64,000 nucleotides of DNA from Streptomyces sp. NBC_01235 (GCF_035989285.1 NZ_CP108513.1:9734001-9798000), one strand, 5' to 3'. Shown: positions 8,173 through 20,669, counted from the first letter of the stretch. The notes: generated from the letters alone by a model not told the origin. Made by a program: numbers and translations.

Positions 8173-9009
8173 TTGGGTGCCGAAGGGCTCCGGACGCTGC
8201 TCAGCAGCGTCCGCTACGAGGTGCTGCCCGCGAAGGCGACCGAGGACAAGGTCCTCGCCCATGTTCCGAGCGACGTCGTGGTCACGGTCACGGCGTCGCC
8301 GGTCAAGGGCCTGGAACCGACCCTCGATCTCACCACCCGGCTCGCGGCGCACGGTTACCGCGTCGTCCCGCACGTGCCCGCGCGGCTGCTGCGCGACGAG
8401 GTGCACCTGAAGGAGGTCGTCGAGCGGCTGCGCGAGGCGGGCGTGGACGACGTCTTCGTCCCGGCGGGCGACGCCGACCCGCCGGCCGGCGCCTACGACG
8501 GTGCGCTGCCGGTGCTGCGCAGGCTGAGCGAGCTGGGCAGGCCCTTCGCCCGCGTCGGGGTCACCGGTTATCCCGAGAGCCATCCGCTCATCCACGACGA
8601 CCTCACCATCCAGGCGATGTGGGACAAGCGCGAGCACGCCACGTACATCGTGAGCAACCTCTGCTTCGACCCGCGGGTGCTGGGGGAGTGGATCGCCCGG
8701 ATCCGGCGCCGGGACATCACCCTGCCCGTCCACCTGGGCGTCGCGGGGCCGGTGCAGCGGGCGAAGCTGCTGGCGATGGCGACGAAGATCGGCGTGGGGG
8801 AGTCGACGCGGTTCCTGACGAAGCACGCGTCGTGGTTCCTGCGGTTCGCGACGCCTGGGGGTTACTCGCCCGACAGGCTGCTGACCCGCGCGGAGGAGGC
8901 CGTCACGGCGCCTTCGGCGGGGGTGGCGGGCCTGCACCTGTTCACCTTCAACCAGATCGCCGAGACGGAGGCGTGGCGCTGCGCCGCGCTGGAGCGGCTC
9001 GGCGGCTGA
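8173..9009 (+). CDS. MetF-like methylenetetrahydrofolate reductase
   Basis: A 278-residue TIM-barrel protein of the methylenetetrahydrofolate reductase family. Recognisable segments include VVVTVTASPVKGLEPTLDL, GVTGYPESHP and a C-terminal HLFTFNQI. It would reduce 5,10-methylene-tetrahydrofolate, which the dimethylglycine and sarcosine oxidases produce, to 5-methyl-tetrahydrofolate for methionine synthesis. The start is TTG at 8173, three bases after the betA stop with only a weak ribosome site, so translation is probably coupled. It is divergent from the housekeeping MetF type, and a different folate-linked role, such as a methyltransferase, cannot be excluded. Confidence 0.75.
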   Translation: MGAEGLRTLLSSVRYEVLPAKATEDKVLAHVPSDVVVTVTASPVKGLEPTLDLTTRLAAHGYRVVPHVPARLLRDEVHLKEVVERLREAGVDDVFVPAGDADPPAGAYDGALPVLRRLSELGRPFARVGVTGYPESHPLIHDDLTIQAMWDKREHATYIVSNLCFDPRVLGEWIARIRRRDITLPVHLGVAGPVQRAKLLAMATKIGVGESTRFLTKHASWFLRFATPGGYSPDRLLTRAEEAVTAPSAGVAGLHLFTFNQIAETEAWRCAALERLGG

Positions 9010-9034
9010 GGGCGGTGCGTCGGGCCTTGCCGGG

Positions 9035-9095
9035 GCCGAGCCCCCAGACCCCCCTTGGGCCCTTGAGGGGCCTCTCCCTCGAACGCCGGACGGGC
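9035..9095. repeat. Dispersed Streptomyces-type intergenic repeat, copy 1
   Basis: GC-rich non-coding element containing the pieces GAGCCCCCAG and CGAACGCCGGACGGGC. Read in reverse complement it aligns over about 60 bases, by eye roughly four fifths identical, with the segment at 22207-22267 inside the soxD-soxA reading frame. Such elements are scattered between genes in Streptomyces genomes. Confidence 0.6.
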
Positions 9096-9117
9096 TGGAT
9101 GTGCCCGTCCGGCGTTC
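9081..9117. terminator. Strong bidirectional hairpin between converging genes
   Basis: A perfect 15-bp stem: GAACGCCGGACGGGC (9081-9095) pairs with 9103-9117 across a seven-base loop. It lies between the converging MetF-like gene and purU, so it can end both transcripts. There is no clear T-run. Confidence 0.7.
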
Positions 9118-9136
9118 GTATACGTACGCGTCCTGC

Positions 9137-10009
9137 TCAGCGGAAGACCACCGTGCGGTTGCCGTACACCATGACGCGGCTCTCGCTGTGCCACTTCACC
9201 GCGTGCGCGAGTACCTGTGCCTCCACGTCCCGCCCGACCGTGACCAGCTCACCGGGGTCGAGCGAGTGGTCCACCCTGACCACGTCCTGCTCGATGATCT
9301 GCCCCTCGTCCAGGTCCGGTGTCACATAGTGCGCCGTCGCCCCGACGAGCTTCACCCCGCGGTCGTAGGCCTGCTCGTAGGGGCGCGCGCCCTTGAAACT
9401 GGGGAGGAAGGAGTGGTGGATGTTGATGGCGCGGCCCTCGAGCTGCTTGCACAGGTCGTCGGAGAGGATCTGCATGTAGCGGGCCAGCACCACCAGGTCG
9501 ATGTCCAGCTCCCGCACCAGCTCAAGGAGGCGCGCCTCGGCCTCGGCCTTGGTGTCCCTGGTCACCGGGACGTGGTGGAAGGGGATGCCGTAGGTCTCCG
9601 CCAGCCCCTCGAAGTCCCTGTGGTTGGAGACGATCGCGGGGATCTCGATGTTGAGGGCCCCGGTGCGCCGGCGGAAGAGCAGATCGTTGAGGCAGTGCCC
9701 GAACTTGGACACCATGATGAGCGTCCGGGTGGGCGTCGAGGCGTCCCACAGGGTCCAGGAGATCCGGTAGGCCTCGGCGACGGGACCGAACCGGTAACGC
9801 AGAGTTTGCAGATCCGCGTTTGGATCGGAAACGTCGAAGTGGACCCTCATGAAGAAACGGCCCTGGAGTCGATCATCGAACTGCTGGCTCTCCAGGATGT
9901 TGCCGGAGTTCCTGACGAGAAAGCCGCTCACGGCGTGGACCAGTCCCGCGCTGTCGGGACACGAGAGAGTGAGGACGTACTCACGGCCAGGTTGCGGTCT
10001 AGGGGACAC
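9137..10009 (-). CDS. purU: Formyltetrahydrofolate deformylase
   Basis: A 290-residue PurU: an N-terminal ACT domain (about residues 8-85, CPDSAGLVHAVSGFL) and a C-terminal formyltransferase-like hydrolase domain. The catalytic region is visible as NIHHSFLPSFKGARPY and the metal/substrate part as GATAHYVT.DLDEGQII. It hydrolyses 10-formyl-tetrahydrofolate to formate and tetrahydrofolate, so it regenerates the acceptor used by the dimethylglycine and sarcosine oxidases. The GTG at 10009 is preferred because GGAGG lies five bases before it; an in-frame GTG at 10036 lies inside the operator and lacks a ribosome site. Formate could be finished by the dehydrogenase at 26061. Confidence 0.9.
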   Translation of the reverse strand: MSPRPQPGREYVLTLSCPDSAGLVHAVSGFLVRNSGNILESQQFDDRLQGRFFMRVHFDVSDPNADLQTLRYRFGPVAEAYRISWTLWDASTPTRTLIMVSKFGHCLNDLLFRRRTGALNIEIPAIVSNHRDFEGLAETYGIPFHHVPVTRDTKAEAEARLLELVRELDIDLVVLARYMQILSDDLCKQLEGRAINIHHSFLPSFKGARPYEQAYDRGVKLVGATAHYVTPDLDEGQIIEQDVVRVDHSLDPGELVTVGRDVEAQVLAHAVKWHSESRVMVYGNRTVVFR

Positions 10010-10022
10010 GGCTGCCTCCGTT

Positions 10023-10039
10023 GGTGCGTATTGCACAAC
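10023..10039 (+). promoter_or_regulatory. Candidate IclR operator of purU
   Basis: GGTGCG-TATTG-CACAAC matches the consensus at 10 of 12 arm positions and lies just upstream of the purU ribosome site. A CGCAAC half-site follows at 10052-10057, and on the minus strand a TTGACC (10089-10084) could serve as the -35 box. Confidence 0.5.
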
Positions 10040-10136
10040 TCAGTGAGCGATGCGCAACATGGTCCAGGCAGGCGGGGCCCTTGGTCAAGAGAGAAGGGGC
10101 CGTTGGGCCCTTGCGAAATCGTCATCCGCCAACCTC

Positions 10137-10165
10137 TTGACGTATGTCTGCACATTGGCCAGGGT
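10137..10165 (+). promoter_or_regulatory. Putative promoter of the betB-transporter operon
   Basis: TTGACG (10137-10142), 17 bases, CAGGGT (10160-10165). The -10 box is poor; the call rests mainly on spacing and on the operator just downstream. Confidence 0.35.
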
Positions 10166-10184
10166 GTTCCACCACAAGCAATTG

Positions 10185-10201
10185 GATGCACGATGCGCAA
10201 C
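10185..10201 (+). promoter_or_regulatory. Candidate IclR operator of the betB operon
   Basis: GATGCA-CGATG-CGCAAC matches the consensus at 10 of 12 arm positions and lies 25 bases before the betB start, downstream of the predicted promoter. Confidence 0.5.
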
Positions 10202-10226
10202 GCATTTCAGCTGAAGGGCATGGCGC

Positions 10227-11696
10227 GTGGCAGACCTGTATGTGAACGGTGAATGGCGGGATCCGGTGGCCGGGGGCCTGAGGGAGATCCGCTGTCCCGC
10301 TGACGGCACGCTCTCTGCGACCGTATCGGAAGGGACGCGTCCCGACACCGAGGCGGCGATCGCCGCGGCCCGCCGCGCCTTCGACGAGGGTCCCTGGCCT
10401 CGCACCCCCGAGCGTGAGCGCGGCGCACTGCTGCTGCGCACCGCCGACATCCTCGAGCGCGACGCCAAGGATTTCGCCCGCGCCGAGTCGCTGGACACCG
10501 GCAAGCGGCTGGTGGAGAGCGAGTACGACATCGCCGACGTCGTCTCCTGCTTCCGCTACTACGGAGGGATCGCCGGCACCGACGCCGGCCGCGTGATCGA
10601 CACCGGCCGCGACGACGCCGTCAGCCGTGTCGTCTACGAACCGATCGGCGTGTGCGGGCTGATCACCCCCTGGAACTACCCGCTCCTGCAGGCCAGTTGG
10701 AAAGTCGCCCCGGCCCTGGCCGCGGGCAACACGATCGTCCTCAAGCCCAGTGAGCTCACCCCCTCCACCTCGATCCTGCTGATGAAGGCACTCGAGGAGG
10801 CCGGGCTCCCGGCCGGCGCCGCCAACCTCGTCCTGGGCGCCGGGCCCGAGGTGGGCGCACCGCTGTCCGAGGACGCGGCCGTCGACATGGTCTCCTTCAC
10901 CGGCGGGCTGGAAACGGGCAAGCGGATCATGGCCACCGCAGCGGCGACCGTGAAGAAGGTCGCGCTGGAGCTCGGCGGCAAGAACCCCAACGTGATCTTC
11001 GCCGACGCCGACTTCGAGACGGCCGTGGACTTCGCTCTCACGGCCGTCTTCCTGCACTCGGGGCAGGTCTGCTCGGCCGGCGCCCGGCTGATCGTCGAGG
11101 ACTCCCTGCACGACCGCTTCGTCGACGAGGTCGTCCGCCGCGCCCGGCAGATCCGCCTGGGCGGCCCCTTCGACCCCGAGGCCGAGACCGGAGCGCTGAT
11201 CTCCGAGCAGCACCTGACGAAGGTCGAGGCGTACGTCGCCGCGGGGATCGCCGAGGGCGCCGTCCTGCGCTGCGGCGGGCAGCGGCCCGACGACCCCGCC
11301 CTCGCGAACGGCCACTACTACCCGCCGACCGTGCTCGACGAGTGCACGCAGGACATGCGCGTGGTGCACGAGGAGTCCTTCGGACCCGTGCTGACCGTCG
11401 AGCGCTTCACCGACGAGGAGGACGCCGTACGCATCGCCAACGACACCGAGTACGGACTCGCCGGAGCCGTGTGGACCCAGGACGCCGGAAAGGCCCAGCG
11501 GGTCGCCGGGCGGCTGCGCCACGGCACGGTGTGGATCAACGACTACCACCCCTATGTGCCGCAAGCCGAATGGGGTGGCTTCGGGCACTCGGGCGTGGGC
11601 CGGGAACTGGGACCGAGCGGCCTGGACGAATACCGAGAGCCCAAGCACATCTGGCAGAACATCCAACCCCGGCCGCAGCACTGGTTCCGCGGCTGA
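10227..11696 (+). CDS. betB: Betaine aldehyde dehydrogenase
   Basis: A 489-residue NAD(P)-dependent aldehyde dehydrogenase that converts betaine aldehyde to glycine betaine in the cytoplasm. The catalytic cysteine is C282 (SGQVCSAG), the general base E248 (LELGGKNP), and the cofactor region shows [13 protein letters not shown]. Length is normal for the family. The GTG start at 10227 has GAAGGG upstream. The ABC transporter ATPase gene begins 20 bases after its stop, so betB heads a four-gene operon for making and importing betaine. Substrate is inferred from betA and transporter context; the aldehyde dehydrogenase identity is certain. Confidence 0.88.
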   Translation: MADLYVNGEWRDPVAGGLREIRCPADGTLSATVSEGTRPDTEAAIAAARRAFDEGPWPRTPERERGALLLRTADILERDAKDFARAESLDTGKRLVESEYDIADVVSCFRYYGGIAGTDAGRVIDTGRDDAVSRVVYEPIGVCGLITPWNYPLLQASWKVAPALAAGNTIVLKPSELTPSTSILLMKALEEAGLPAGAANLVLGAGPEVGAPLSEDAAVDMVSFTGGLETGKRIMATAAATVKKVALELGGKNPNVIFADADFETAVDFALTAVFLHSGQVCSAGARLIVEDSLHDRFVDEVVRRARQIRLGGPFDPEAETGALISEQHLTKVEAYVAAGIAEGAVLRCGGQRPDDPALANGHYYPPTVLDECTQDMRVVHEESFGPVLTVERFTDEEDAVRIANDTEYGLAGAVWTQDAGKAQRVAGRLRHGTVWINDYHPYVPQAEWGGFGHSGVGRELGPSGLDEYREPKHIWQNIQPRPQHWFRG

Positions 11697-11716
11697 ACGC
11701 CGAAGAGAGGTCGATC

Positions 11717-12805
11717 ATGACCCCAACACAGACCGAGGTGCCGCAGCGGCGCGGCGCGCCCCAGGATTCCGACGGTACTCCGGTCATATCCGTGCGCCGG
11801 CTGTGGAAGGTGTTCGGGCCCAAGGCCGACCGGGTTCCGGAGTCCGAGGAACTGTGCGGCCTCACCCGCCGTGAGCTCATGGACCGTACCGGCTGCACCG
11901 CCGCCGTACGTGACGTGAACTTCGACGTCCGCAAGGGCGAGGTGTTCGTCGTCATGGGGCTGTCCGGCTCCGGCAAGTCCACGCTGGTGCGATGTCTGAC
12001 CCGACTGATCGAACCCACCGCCGGTGAGCTCGTCTTCGAGGGGGAGGACATCCGCGAGGCGGATGCCAAACGCCTGCGCGACCTGCGGCGCCGCAAGTTC
12101 TCCATGGTCTTCCAGCACTTCGGGCTGCTGCCCCACCGTCGCGTCGTCGACAACGTGGCCTTCGGCCTGGAGATCTGCGGTATGAGCAGGGCCGAACGCA
12201 TCAAACAGGCCATGGAGATCGTCGAACTGGTCGGCCTCGCCGGCTACGAGAACTCCTACCCCGACCAGCTCTCGGGCGGTATGCAGCAGCGCGTCGGCCT
12301 CGCCCGGGCGCTGGCCGGCAATCCGGACGTGCTCTTCTTCGACGAGCCCTTCTCGGCCCTCGACCCGCTGATCCGCCGCGACATGCAGAACGAGGTCATC
12401 CGGCTGCACCACGAGGTCGGCAAGACGATGGTGTTCATCACCCACGACCTCTCCGAGGCGCTCAAGCTGGGCGACCGCATCCTCATCATGCGCGACGGCA
12501 AGATGGTCCAGTGCGGCACCGGCGACGAACTGGTCGGCGCCCCCGCCGACGACTACGTACGCGAATTCGTCAAGGACGTGCCGCGCGGCGACGTGCTCAC
12601 CCTGCGGTGGATCATGCGCCCGCCGGCGGACGGCGACGCCCTGGACGGTCCCGAGCTGGGCCCGGACGTCGTGGTGAAGGAGGCCACCCGGGCGGTCCTG
12701 GCGGCCGACAAGCCGGTCAAGGTCGTTCAGGACGGCAAGCTGCTCGGCATCGTCGGCGACGAGGAGATCCTCGCGGTGGTCGCCGGGCACGAAGGCGGCG
12801 CGTGA
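11717..12805 (+). CDS. Glycine betaine/proline-type ABC transporter, ATP-binding subunit
   Basis: A 362-residue ATPase of the quaternary-amine (OpuAA/ProV) importer family. Walker A is GLSGSGKST (residues 81-89), the signature is LSGGMQQR, Walker B is VLFFDEP and the switch histidine lies in FITHDLSEA. An insertion of about 20 residues between the first strand and Walker A ([12 protein letters not shown]) is typical of ProV proteins. The C-terminal 80 residues resemble one degenerate CBS-like regulatory region. Its stop overlaps the permease ATG by one base. Confidence 0.92.
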   Translation: MTPTQTEVPQRRGAPQDSDGTPVISVRRLWKVFGPKADRVPESEELCGLTRRELMDRTGCTAAVRDVNFDVRKGEVFVVMGLSGSGKSTLVRCLTRLIEPTAGELVFEGEDIREADAKRLRDLRRRKFSMVFQHFGLLPHRRVVDNVAFGLEICGMSRAERIKQAMEIVELVGLAGYENSYPDQLSGGMQQRVGLARALAGNPDVLFFDEPFSALDPLIRRDMQNEVIRLHHEVGKTMVFITHDLSEALKLGDRILIMRDGKMVQCGTGDELVGAPADDYVREFVKDVPRGDVLTLRWIMRPPADGDALDGPELGPDVVVKEATRAVLAADKPVKVVQDGKLLGIVGDEEILAVVAGHEGGA

Positions 12806-14778
12806 TGGCCGTGGCCCTGGAGAAGTCCGCACCGCTGGCCGGCGTACGCAAGGTCAGCCGGCGCACGGTGGTGGCCGCGATCCTGGCCGCCTGGCTGCTC
12901 CTGTTCGTCATCTTCCGCGGGAAGCAGACCCTGACCCTGGCGGCGGCCGACCTCACCGATCTGCACCGGTGGTTCAACGACGTCAACGACTCGATCGGCG
13001 CGGACCGCAACTCCAACCCGCTCTTCCTCTACTTCTTCAACGAGATCCGCCTGGTCATCGACAACCTGGTGACCTTCATCCAGCACCTGATCTCACAGCC
13101 CTCCGCCGGCCGCCCCCTGCCGCAGATCGGATGGCTCGGCGTCGTCGGCGTCGTGGGCTACGTCTCCTGGGCCGTGGGCAACTGGCGGGTCGCCCTGCTG
13201 GCCGTGGCGGGCTTCACCTTCCTGGGGCTGCAGGGTCTGTGGCAGGAGAGCATGGACACCCTGTCGCTCACCCTCTCCGCGGTCTTCGTGGCGCTGCTGT
13301 TCGCGATCCCTCTGGGCGTGTGGGCGGGGCTGTCCGACCGGGTCAACCGGATCGTGACGCCCTTCCTGGACTTCATGCAGACGATGCCGACCTTCGTCTA
13401 CCTCGCCCCGCTGACCCTGTTCTTCCTCATCGGCGGCGCCTCCGCCACGATCGCCACCGTGGTCTACGCGGCGCCGCCGGCGATCCGCATCACCGCGCAC
13501 GCCATCCGCTCCGTGCCGGAGACCACCGTCGAGGCGGCCGAGTCGCTGGGGGCGACACGGCGGCAGGCACTGCTGAAGGTCCTGCTGCCCATGTCCAAGC
13601 GGACCGTGGTGATGGGCGTCAACCAGTCGATCATGGCCGCCCTGGCCATGGTGACCATCGCGGCCCTGATCGACGCGCCCGGCCTCGGCAAGACCGTCGT
13701 CCAGGCTCTGCAGTCGCTCGACGTGGGAACGGCCTTCAACGCGGGGCTCGCCATCGTCGTCATGGCGATCGTCCTCGACCGGGTCACCACCGCGGCCAGC
13801 GCCCGTGCGGAGACGGCCCGGCGCTCGAAGAACCGCTTCCTCAAGTGGCGCAGGCCGCTGCTCGGCGCGGGCGCGGCGGTCACGGCGGTCCTCCTCTACA
13901 TGTCGCACACCTATGTGTGGGCGGCGGAGTTCCCCGGCGACGGCAGCCTCGGCAGCTCCATCGCGAGCGCGGCGGACACCGCGACCACCTGGGTGCAGGA
14001 CAACCTCTCGGGCCTCACCAACGCCTTCCGCGACGGCATCACCAACGGCCTGCTCAACCCGTTCCAGTCGCTGCTCACCGACTCCCCGTGGTGGCTGGTC
14101 GGCGCGGTGCTGATCACCCTGGGCGCTGTGCTCGGCGGCTGGCGGGCCGGGGTCACCACGGCCGTCTGCCTGGGCCTGCTGGTCGGTACCGGCCTGTGGT
14201 CGGACGCCATGACGACGCTGGCGTCGACCCTGGTGGCGACGGTGCTGGTCATGCTGCTCGGCATCGTCCTCGGCGTGTGGATGGGGCGCAGCCCGCTCGT
14301 GGACCGGGTGCTGCGGCCCTCCCTGGACGCGGCACAGGTCATGCCGCCGTTCGTCTACCTCGTGCCGTTCCTGGCGCTGTTCGGCGCGACCCGCTTCACG
14401 GCCATCGTCGCCGCGATCGTCTACGCGGCTCCGGTCGCCATCAAGATCATCGCGGATGGGGTCAGGGCGGTCCCCGCGACCACCGTCGAGGCGGCCACCT
14501 CCGCCGGGTGCAACACCTGGCAGATCATCACCAAGGTTCAGCTGCCGATGTCACGCAGCGCCCTGACGCTCGCCACCAACCAGGGCCTGATCTACGTGCT
14601 GTCGATGGTTGTTGTGGGCGGCCTGGTGGGAGCGGGCGCCCTCGGCTACGACGTCGTGGCCGGATTCTCGCAGGGGCAGCTGTACGGGAAGGGGCTTGCG
14701 GCGGGGCTCGCCATCGTCCTTCTCGGAGTCATGTTCGACCGGATCACTCAGGCAGCGGCGCGGCGCGTGAGCGCGTAA
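12805..14778 (+). CDS. Betaine ABC transporter permease with two fused transmembrane domains
   Basis: A 657-residue membrane protein carrying two complete ProW-like permease domains in one chain. Each has its own cytoplasmic coupling loop: TTVEAAESLGATRRQALLKV in the first half and TTVEAATSAGCNTWQIITKV in the second. Matching segments MPTFVYLAPLTLFF and MPPFVYLVPFLALF show that the halves arose by duplication. A single chain can therefore form the whole membrane pore with an ATPase dimer. It overlaps the ATPase gene by one base and is followed after 13 bases by the binding-protein gene. Confidence 0.9.
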   Translation: MAVALEKSAPLAGVRKVSRRTVVAAILAAWLLLFVIFRGKQTLTLAAADLTDLHRWFNDVNDSIGADRNSNPLFLYFFNEIRLVIDNLVTFIQHLISQPSAGRPLPQIGWLGVVGVVGYVSWAVGNWRVALLAVAGFTFLGLQGLWQESMDTLSLTLSAVFVALLFAIPLGVWAGLSDRVNRIVTPFLDFMQTMPTFVYLAPLTLFFLIGGASATIATVVYAAPPAIRITAHAIRSVPETTVEAAESLGATRRQALLKVLLPMSKRTVVMGVNQSIMAALAMVTIAALIDAPGLGKTVVQALQSLDVGTAFNAGLAIVVMAIVLDRVTTAASARAETARRSKNRFLKWRRPLLGAGAAVTAVLLYMSHTYVWAAEFPGDGSLGSSIASAADTATTWVQDNLSGLTNAFRDGITNGLLNPFQSLLTDSPWWLVGAVLITLGAVLGGWRAGVTTAVCLGLLVGTGLWSDAMTTLASTLVATVLVMLLGIVLGVWMGRSPLVDRVLRPSLDAAQVMPPFVYLVPFLALFGATRFTAIVAAIVYAAPVAIKIIADGVRAVPATTVEAATSAGCNTWQIITKVQLPMSRSALTLATNQGLIYVLSMVVVGGLVGAGALGYDVVAGFSQGQLYGKGLAAGLAIVLLGVMFDRITQAAARRVSA

Positions 14779-14791
14779 AGGAGCACTGACG

Positions 14792-15760
14792 ATGGCAACA
14801 CAGGTACGACAGTGGAGAGTCGGCGCGGCCGGCATGGCCGTTCTCGGGCTCACCCTCACCGCCTGCGGCGGTGCGAAGGTCGGTGACAGCTCCTCGGCTT
14901 CGGACAGCTCGGGCAAGTGCGGCACCTTCAATCTCGCCGTCAACCCGTGGGTGGGCTACGAGGCGGACGCGGCGGTCGTCGCGTACGTCGCGCAGAACGA
15001 CCTCGGCTGCACGGTCAAGAAGAAGGACCTGAAGGAAGAGATCGCCTGGCAGGGCTTCGGGACGGGCGAGGTTGACGCCGTCCTGGAGAACTGGGGCCAC
15101 GACGACCTGAAGAAGAAGTACATCACCCAGCAGAAGACCGCCGTGGCCGCCGGCTCGACCGGCAACAAGGGCATCATCGGCTGGTACGTGCCGCCGTGGC
15201 TGGCCAAGGCGCACCCGGACATCGCCGACTGGAAGAACCTGGACAAGTACGCGTCCAACTTCAAGACCTCCGAGTCCGGCGGCAAGGGTCAGCTGCTGGA
15301 CGGCGACCCGTCGTACGTCACCAACGACGAGGCACTGGTGAAGAACCTGAAACTGGACTTCAAGGTGGTGTACGCGGGCAGCGAGACCGCGCTCATCCAG
15401 TCCTTCCGGAAGGCCGAGAAGAACAAGGAATGGGTGATCGGCTACTTCTACGAGCCGCAGTGGTTCCTGTCCGAGGTGCCGTTGGTCAAGGTTGATCTGC
15501 CCAAGTACACGGCCGGGTGCGACGCCGACGCGGCGAAGATCGCCTGTGACTACCCCGTCTACGACCTCGACAAGATCGTCAGCGCGAAGTTCGCGAAATC
15601 CGGCAGTCCGGCCTACGACCTGGTGAAGAACTTCAACTGGACGAACGACGACCAGAACACCGTGGCCAAGTACATCGCGGTGGACAAGATGTCGCCCGAC
15701 GCGGCGGCCAAGAAGTGGGTGGAGGCCAACCGCGCCAAGGTCGACGCCTGGCTCAAGTAG
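14792..15760 (+). CDS. Glycine betaine ABC transporter substrate-binding lipoprotein
   Basis: A 322-residue OpuAC/ProX-like binding protein. A lipoprotein signal peptide ends in LTLTAC with the lipidated cysteine at residue 25, so the protein is anchored outside the membrane. The mature part shows the family segments NPWVGYEADAAVVAY, GEVDAVLENWGHD and EWVIGYFYEPQWF, with tryptophan and tyrosine residues that can form the aromatic cage for a quaternary ammonium. AAAGGAG precedes the ATG. It ends the betB operon; a strong hairpin follows. Confidence 0.9.
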   Translation: MATQVRQWRVGAAGMAVLGLTLTACGGAKVGDSSSASDSSGKCGTFNLAVNPWVGYEADAAVVAYVAQNDLGCTVKKKDLKEEIAWQGFGTGEVDAVLENWGHDDLKKKYITQQKTAVAAGSTGNKGIIGWYVPPWLAKAHPDIADWKNLDKYASNFKTSESGGKGQLLDGDPSYVTNDEALVKNLKLDFKVVYAGSETALIQSFRKAEKNKEWVIGYFYEPQWFLSEVPLVKVDLPKYTAGCDADAAKIACDYPVYDLDKIVSAKFAKSGSPAYDLVKNFNWTNDDQNTVAKYIAVDKMSPDAAAKKWVEANRAKVDAWLK

Positions 15761-15784
15761 CCCGCGTCGAGAAGACGGTCCGAG

Positions 15785-15830
15785 ATGCCCGGCGGGCGGT
15801 GTGCACCTGTGTGCGCCGCCCGCCGGGCAT
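15785..15830 (+). terminator. Intrinsic terminator of the betB-transporter operon
   Basis: A perfect 15-bp stem, ATGCCCGGCGGGCGG (15785-15799) with its complement at 15816-15830, 16-base loop, followed by TGCCGTGTTT. Confidence 0.75.
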
Positions 15831-15868
15831 TGCCGTGTTTCGGGCTGTTTGCCGACGTCACCGACCCC

Positions 15869-18405
<2,537 letters not shown>

Positions 18406-18413
18406 GCGGGTCG

Positions 18414-18495
18414 TTCGGCTGCGGGCCCGTCGTGGCAGGTCGCGCCCACGCGGCGGAGCCGCCCATCGCTACAGCCCCGCGCCACTGTGGGGCGC
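18414..18495. repeat. Streptomyces-type dispersed intergenic element
   Basis: The stretch contains the internal palindrome GGCGGAGCCGCC and a small hairpin with CCCC/GGGG arms near 18474-18493. The pieces CGTGGCAGGTCGCGCCCACG and CAGCCCCGCGCC are typical of a repeat found after many Streptomyces genes. It may reduce read-through between dmgO and folD. No operator copy is seen in this gap. Confidence 0.5.
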
Positions 18496-18528
18496 TCATC
18501 GTCAGCCCAGTCGGAAGGAGCACCGTCG

Positions 18529-19389
18529 GTGACCGCACAGCTGCTTGACGGCAAGGCGACCGCCGCCGACATCCGTCGCGAACTCGCCGAGCGCGTGGCC
18601 AAGTCGACCGCGACCGGCGAACGCCCCCCGGGGCTCGGCACCGTCCTCGTCGGCGACGACCCGGGCAGCCACGCCTACGTCGCCGGCAAGCACCGCGACT
18701 GCGCCCAGGTGGGCGTCGCCTCCCTGCGCCGCGAACTGCCCGCCGACGCCACCCAGCAGCAGGTCGAGGCCGTCATCGACGAACTCAACGCCGACCCGGC
18801 CTGCACCGGCTACATCGTCCAGCTCCCGCTCCCGCGCCACCTGGACGCCAACGCCGTACTGGAACGCATGGACCCGGCCAAGGACGCCGACGGGCTGCAC
18901 CCCGTCAACCTCGGCCGGCTCACCCTGGGCGTCGACGCCCCGCTGCCGTGTACCCCACGCGGCATCGTCGAACTGCTCCGCCGGTACGAGGTGCCGATCG
19001 CCGGGGCACGCGTGTGCGTGGTCGGGCGCGGCATCACCGTCGGACGGCCCATCGGACTGCTGCTCACCCGCAGGTCCGAGAACGCCACCGTCACCCTCTG
19101 CCACACCGGCACCAAGGGTCTGGCCTGGCATGTGCGCGAGGCGGACATCGTCGTCGCGGCGGCCGGCTCGCCCGGACTGATCACCAAGGACATGCTGCGC
19201 CCCGGCGCGGCGGTCCTGGACGTCGGCATCACCCGCACCGACCACGGGCTCGTGGGCGACATACATCCGGACGCCGCCCAGGTCGCCGGATGGCTCGCGC
19301 CGATGCCCGGGGGAGTGGGACCCATGACCCGGGCGATGCTGCTCGCCAACGTCGTCGAGGCCGCCGAGAGGAACGCGAACACCGTATGA
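18529..19389 (+). CDS. folD: Methylenetetrahydrofolate dehydrogenase / methenyltetrahydrofolate cyclohydrolase
   Basis: A 286-residue bifunctional FolD. It oxidises 5,10-methylene-tetrahydrofolate and hydrolyses the methenyl form to 10-formyl-tetrahydrofolate, feeding PurU. Visible family segments are YVAGKHRDC (active-site lysine), [26 protein letters not shown] and the cofactor loop [11 protein letters not shown]; the end shows [15 protein letters not shown]. The GTG at 18529 lies eight bases after AAGGAG. The stop overlaps the glyA start by four bases. This is probably an extra catabolic copy beside a housekeeping folD elsewhere. Confidence 0.92.
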   Translation: MTAQLLDGKATAADIRRELAERVAKSTATGERPPGLGTVLVGDDPGSHAYVAGKHRDCAQVGVASLRRELPADATQQQVEAVIDELNADPACTGYIVQLPLPRHLDANAVLERMDPAKDADGLHPVNLGRLTLGVDAPLPCTPRGIVELLRRYEVPIAGARVCVVGRGITVGRPIGLLLTRRSENATVTLCHTGTKGLAWHVREADIVVAAAGSPGLITKDMLRPGAAVLDVGITRTDHGLVGDIHPDAAQVAGWLAPMPGGVGPMTRAMLLANVVEAAERNANTV

Positions 19390-20669
19390 ACGCGCTGAAC
19401 ACCCCCCTGGCGGAGCTGGACCCCGAGGTCCACGCCGCCCTCCGCGCAGAGCTGCACCGCCAGCAGTCCACCCTCGAGATGATCGCCTCCGAGAACTTCG
19501 CGCCGTCCGCCGTGATGGAGGCCCAGGGGTCGGTCGCGACCAACAAGTACGCCGAGGGCTACCCCGGCCGCCGCTACTACGGCGGCTGCGAACACGTCGA
19601 CGTCACCGAGCGCCTGGCCATCGAGCGCGTCAAGTCCCTCTTCGGGGCGGGCTTCGCCAACGTCCAGCCGCATTCGGGCGCCCAGGCGAACACCGCCGTC
19701 TTCTTCGCCCTGCTCCAGCCCGGCGACACGATCCTCGGCCTCGACCTCGCACACGGCGGGCACCTCACCCACGGCATGCGCATCAACTACAGCGGCAAGA
19801 TGCTGAACGTCGTGCCGTACCACGTGGCGGAGACCGACAACCTCATCGACATGGACGAGGTGGAACGCCTCGCCAAGGAACACCGCCCCAAGATGATCAT
19901 CGCGGGCTGGTCGGCGTACCCGAGGCAGCTGGACTTCGCGGCCTTCCGGCGCATCGCCGACGACGTCGGTGCCCTCCTCATGGTCGACATGGCGCACTTC
20001 GCGGGCCTGGTCGCCGCCGGACTGCACCCCAGCCCCGTCCCCCACGCGCACGTGGTCACCACCACGACGCACAAGACGCTCGGCGGTCCCCGCGGCGGTG
20101 TCATCCTCACCAACGACGCCGACCTCGCCAAGAAGATCAACTCGGCGGTGTTCCCCGGAATGCAGGGCGGCCCCCTGGAGCACGTCATCGCCGCGAAGGC
20201 CGTCTCCTTCAAGGTGGCGGCGACGCCCGAGTTCGCCGAACGCCAGGCCCGCACGCTGGCCGGCGCCCGCATCCTCGCCGAGCGCCTCACCCGGCCCGAC
20301 GCGGCCGCGGCCGGAGTGAAGGTCCTGACCGGCGGCACGGACGTCCATCTCGTCCTCGTCGACCTCCGCGACTGCGCACTCGACGGACGGCGGGCCGAAG
20401 ACCTGCTCCACGAGATCGGCATCACCGTCAACCGCAACGCCGTCCCCTTCGACCCGCGCCCGCCCATGGTCACCTCCGGCCTGCGCATAGGCACCCCCGC
20501 GCTGGCCACCCGAGGCTTCACCGAGGAGGACTTCGCCGAGGTCGCCGACGTGATCGCGCTGGCCCTCCGGCCCGAGCCGGACGTCACCGCACTGCGCGCC
20601 CGCACCGAGGCACTCGCGGCCACGTACCCGCTCTACCCGCACCTCTCGCACGACGGAGACGTCCGATGA
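19386..20669 (+). CDS. glyA: Serine hydroxymethyltransferase
   Basis: A 427-residue PLP enzyme that joins glycine and methylene-tetrahydrofolate into serine. The signature [17 protein letters not shown] contains the PLP lysine; [32 protein letters not shown] at the N-terminal side and HSGAQAN are also standard. Here both substrates come from the neighbouring sarcosine oxidase and dimethylglycine oxidase, so the gene drains glycine and one-carbon units together. It overlaps folD and soxB by four bases each (ATGA), indicating tight translational coupling. Confidence 0.93.
   Translation: MNALNTPLAELDPEVHAALRAELHRQQSTLEMIASENFAPSAVMEAQGSVATNKYAEGYPGRRYYGGCEHVDVTERLAIERVKSLFGAGFANVQPHSGAQANTAVFFALLQPGDTILGLDLAHGGHLTHGMRINYSGKMLNVVPYHVAETDNLIDMDEVERLAKEHRPKMIIAGWSAYPRQLDFAAFRRIADDVGALLMVDMAHFAGLVAAGLHPSPVPHAHVVTTTTHKTLGGPRGGVILTNDADLAKKINSAVFPGMQGGPLEHVIAAKAVSFKVAATPEFAERQARTLAGARILAERLTRPDAAAAGVKVLTGGTDVHLVLVDLRDCALDGRRAEDLLHEIGITVNRNAVPFDPRPPMVTSGLRIGTPALATRGFTEEDFAEVADVIALALRPEPDVTALRARTEALAATYPLYPHLSHDGDVR

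Noticed and set aside
10010..10036. Longer purU start at GTG 10036
   Set aside because: It lies inside the operator and has no ribosome site, while GTG 10009 follows GGAGG at five bases.
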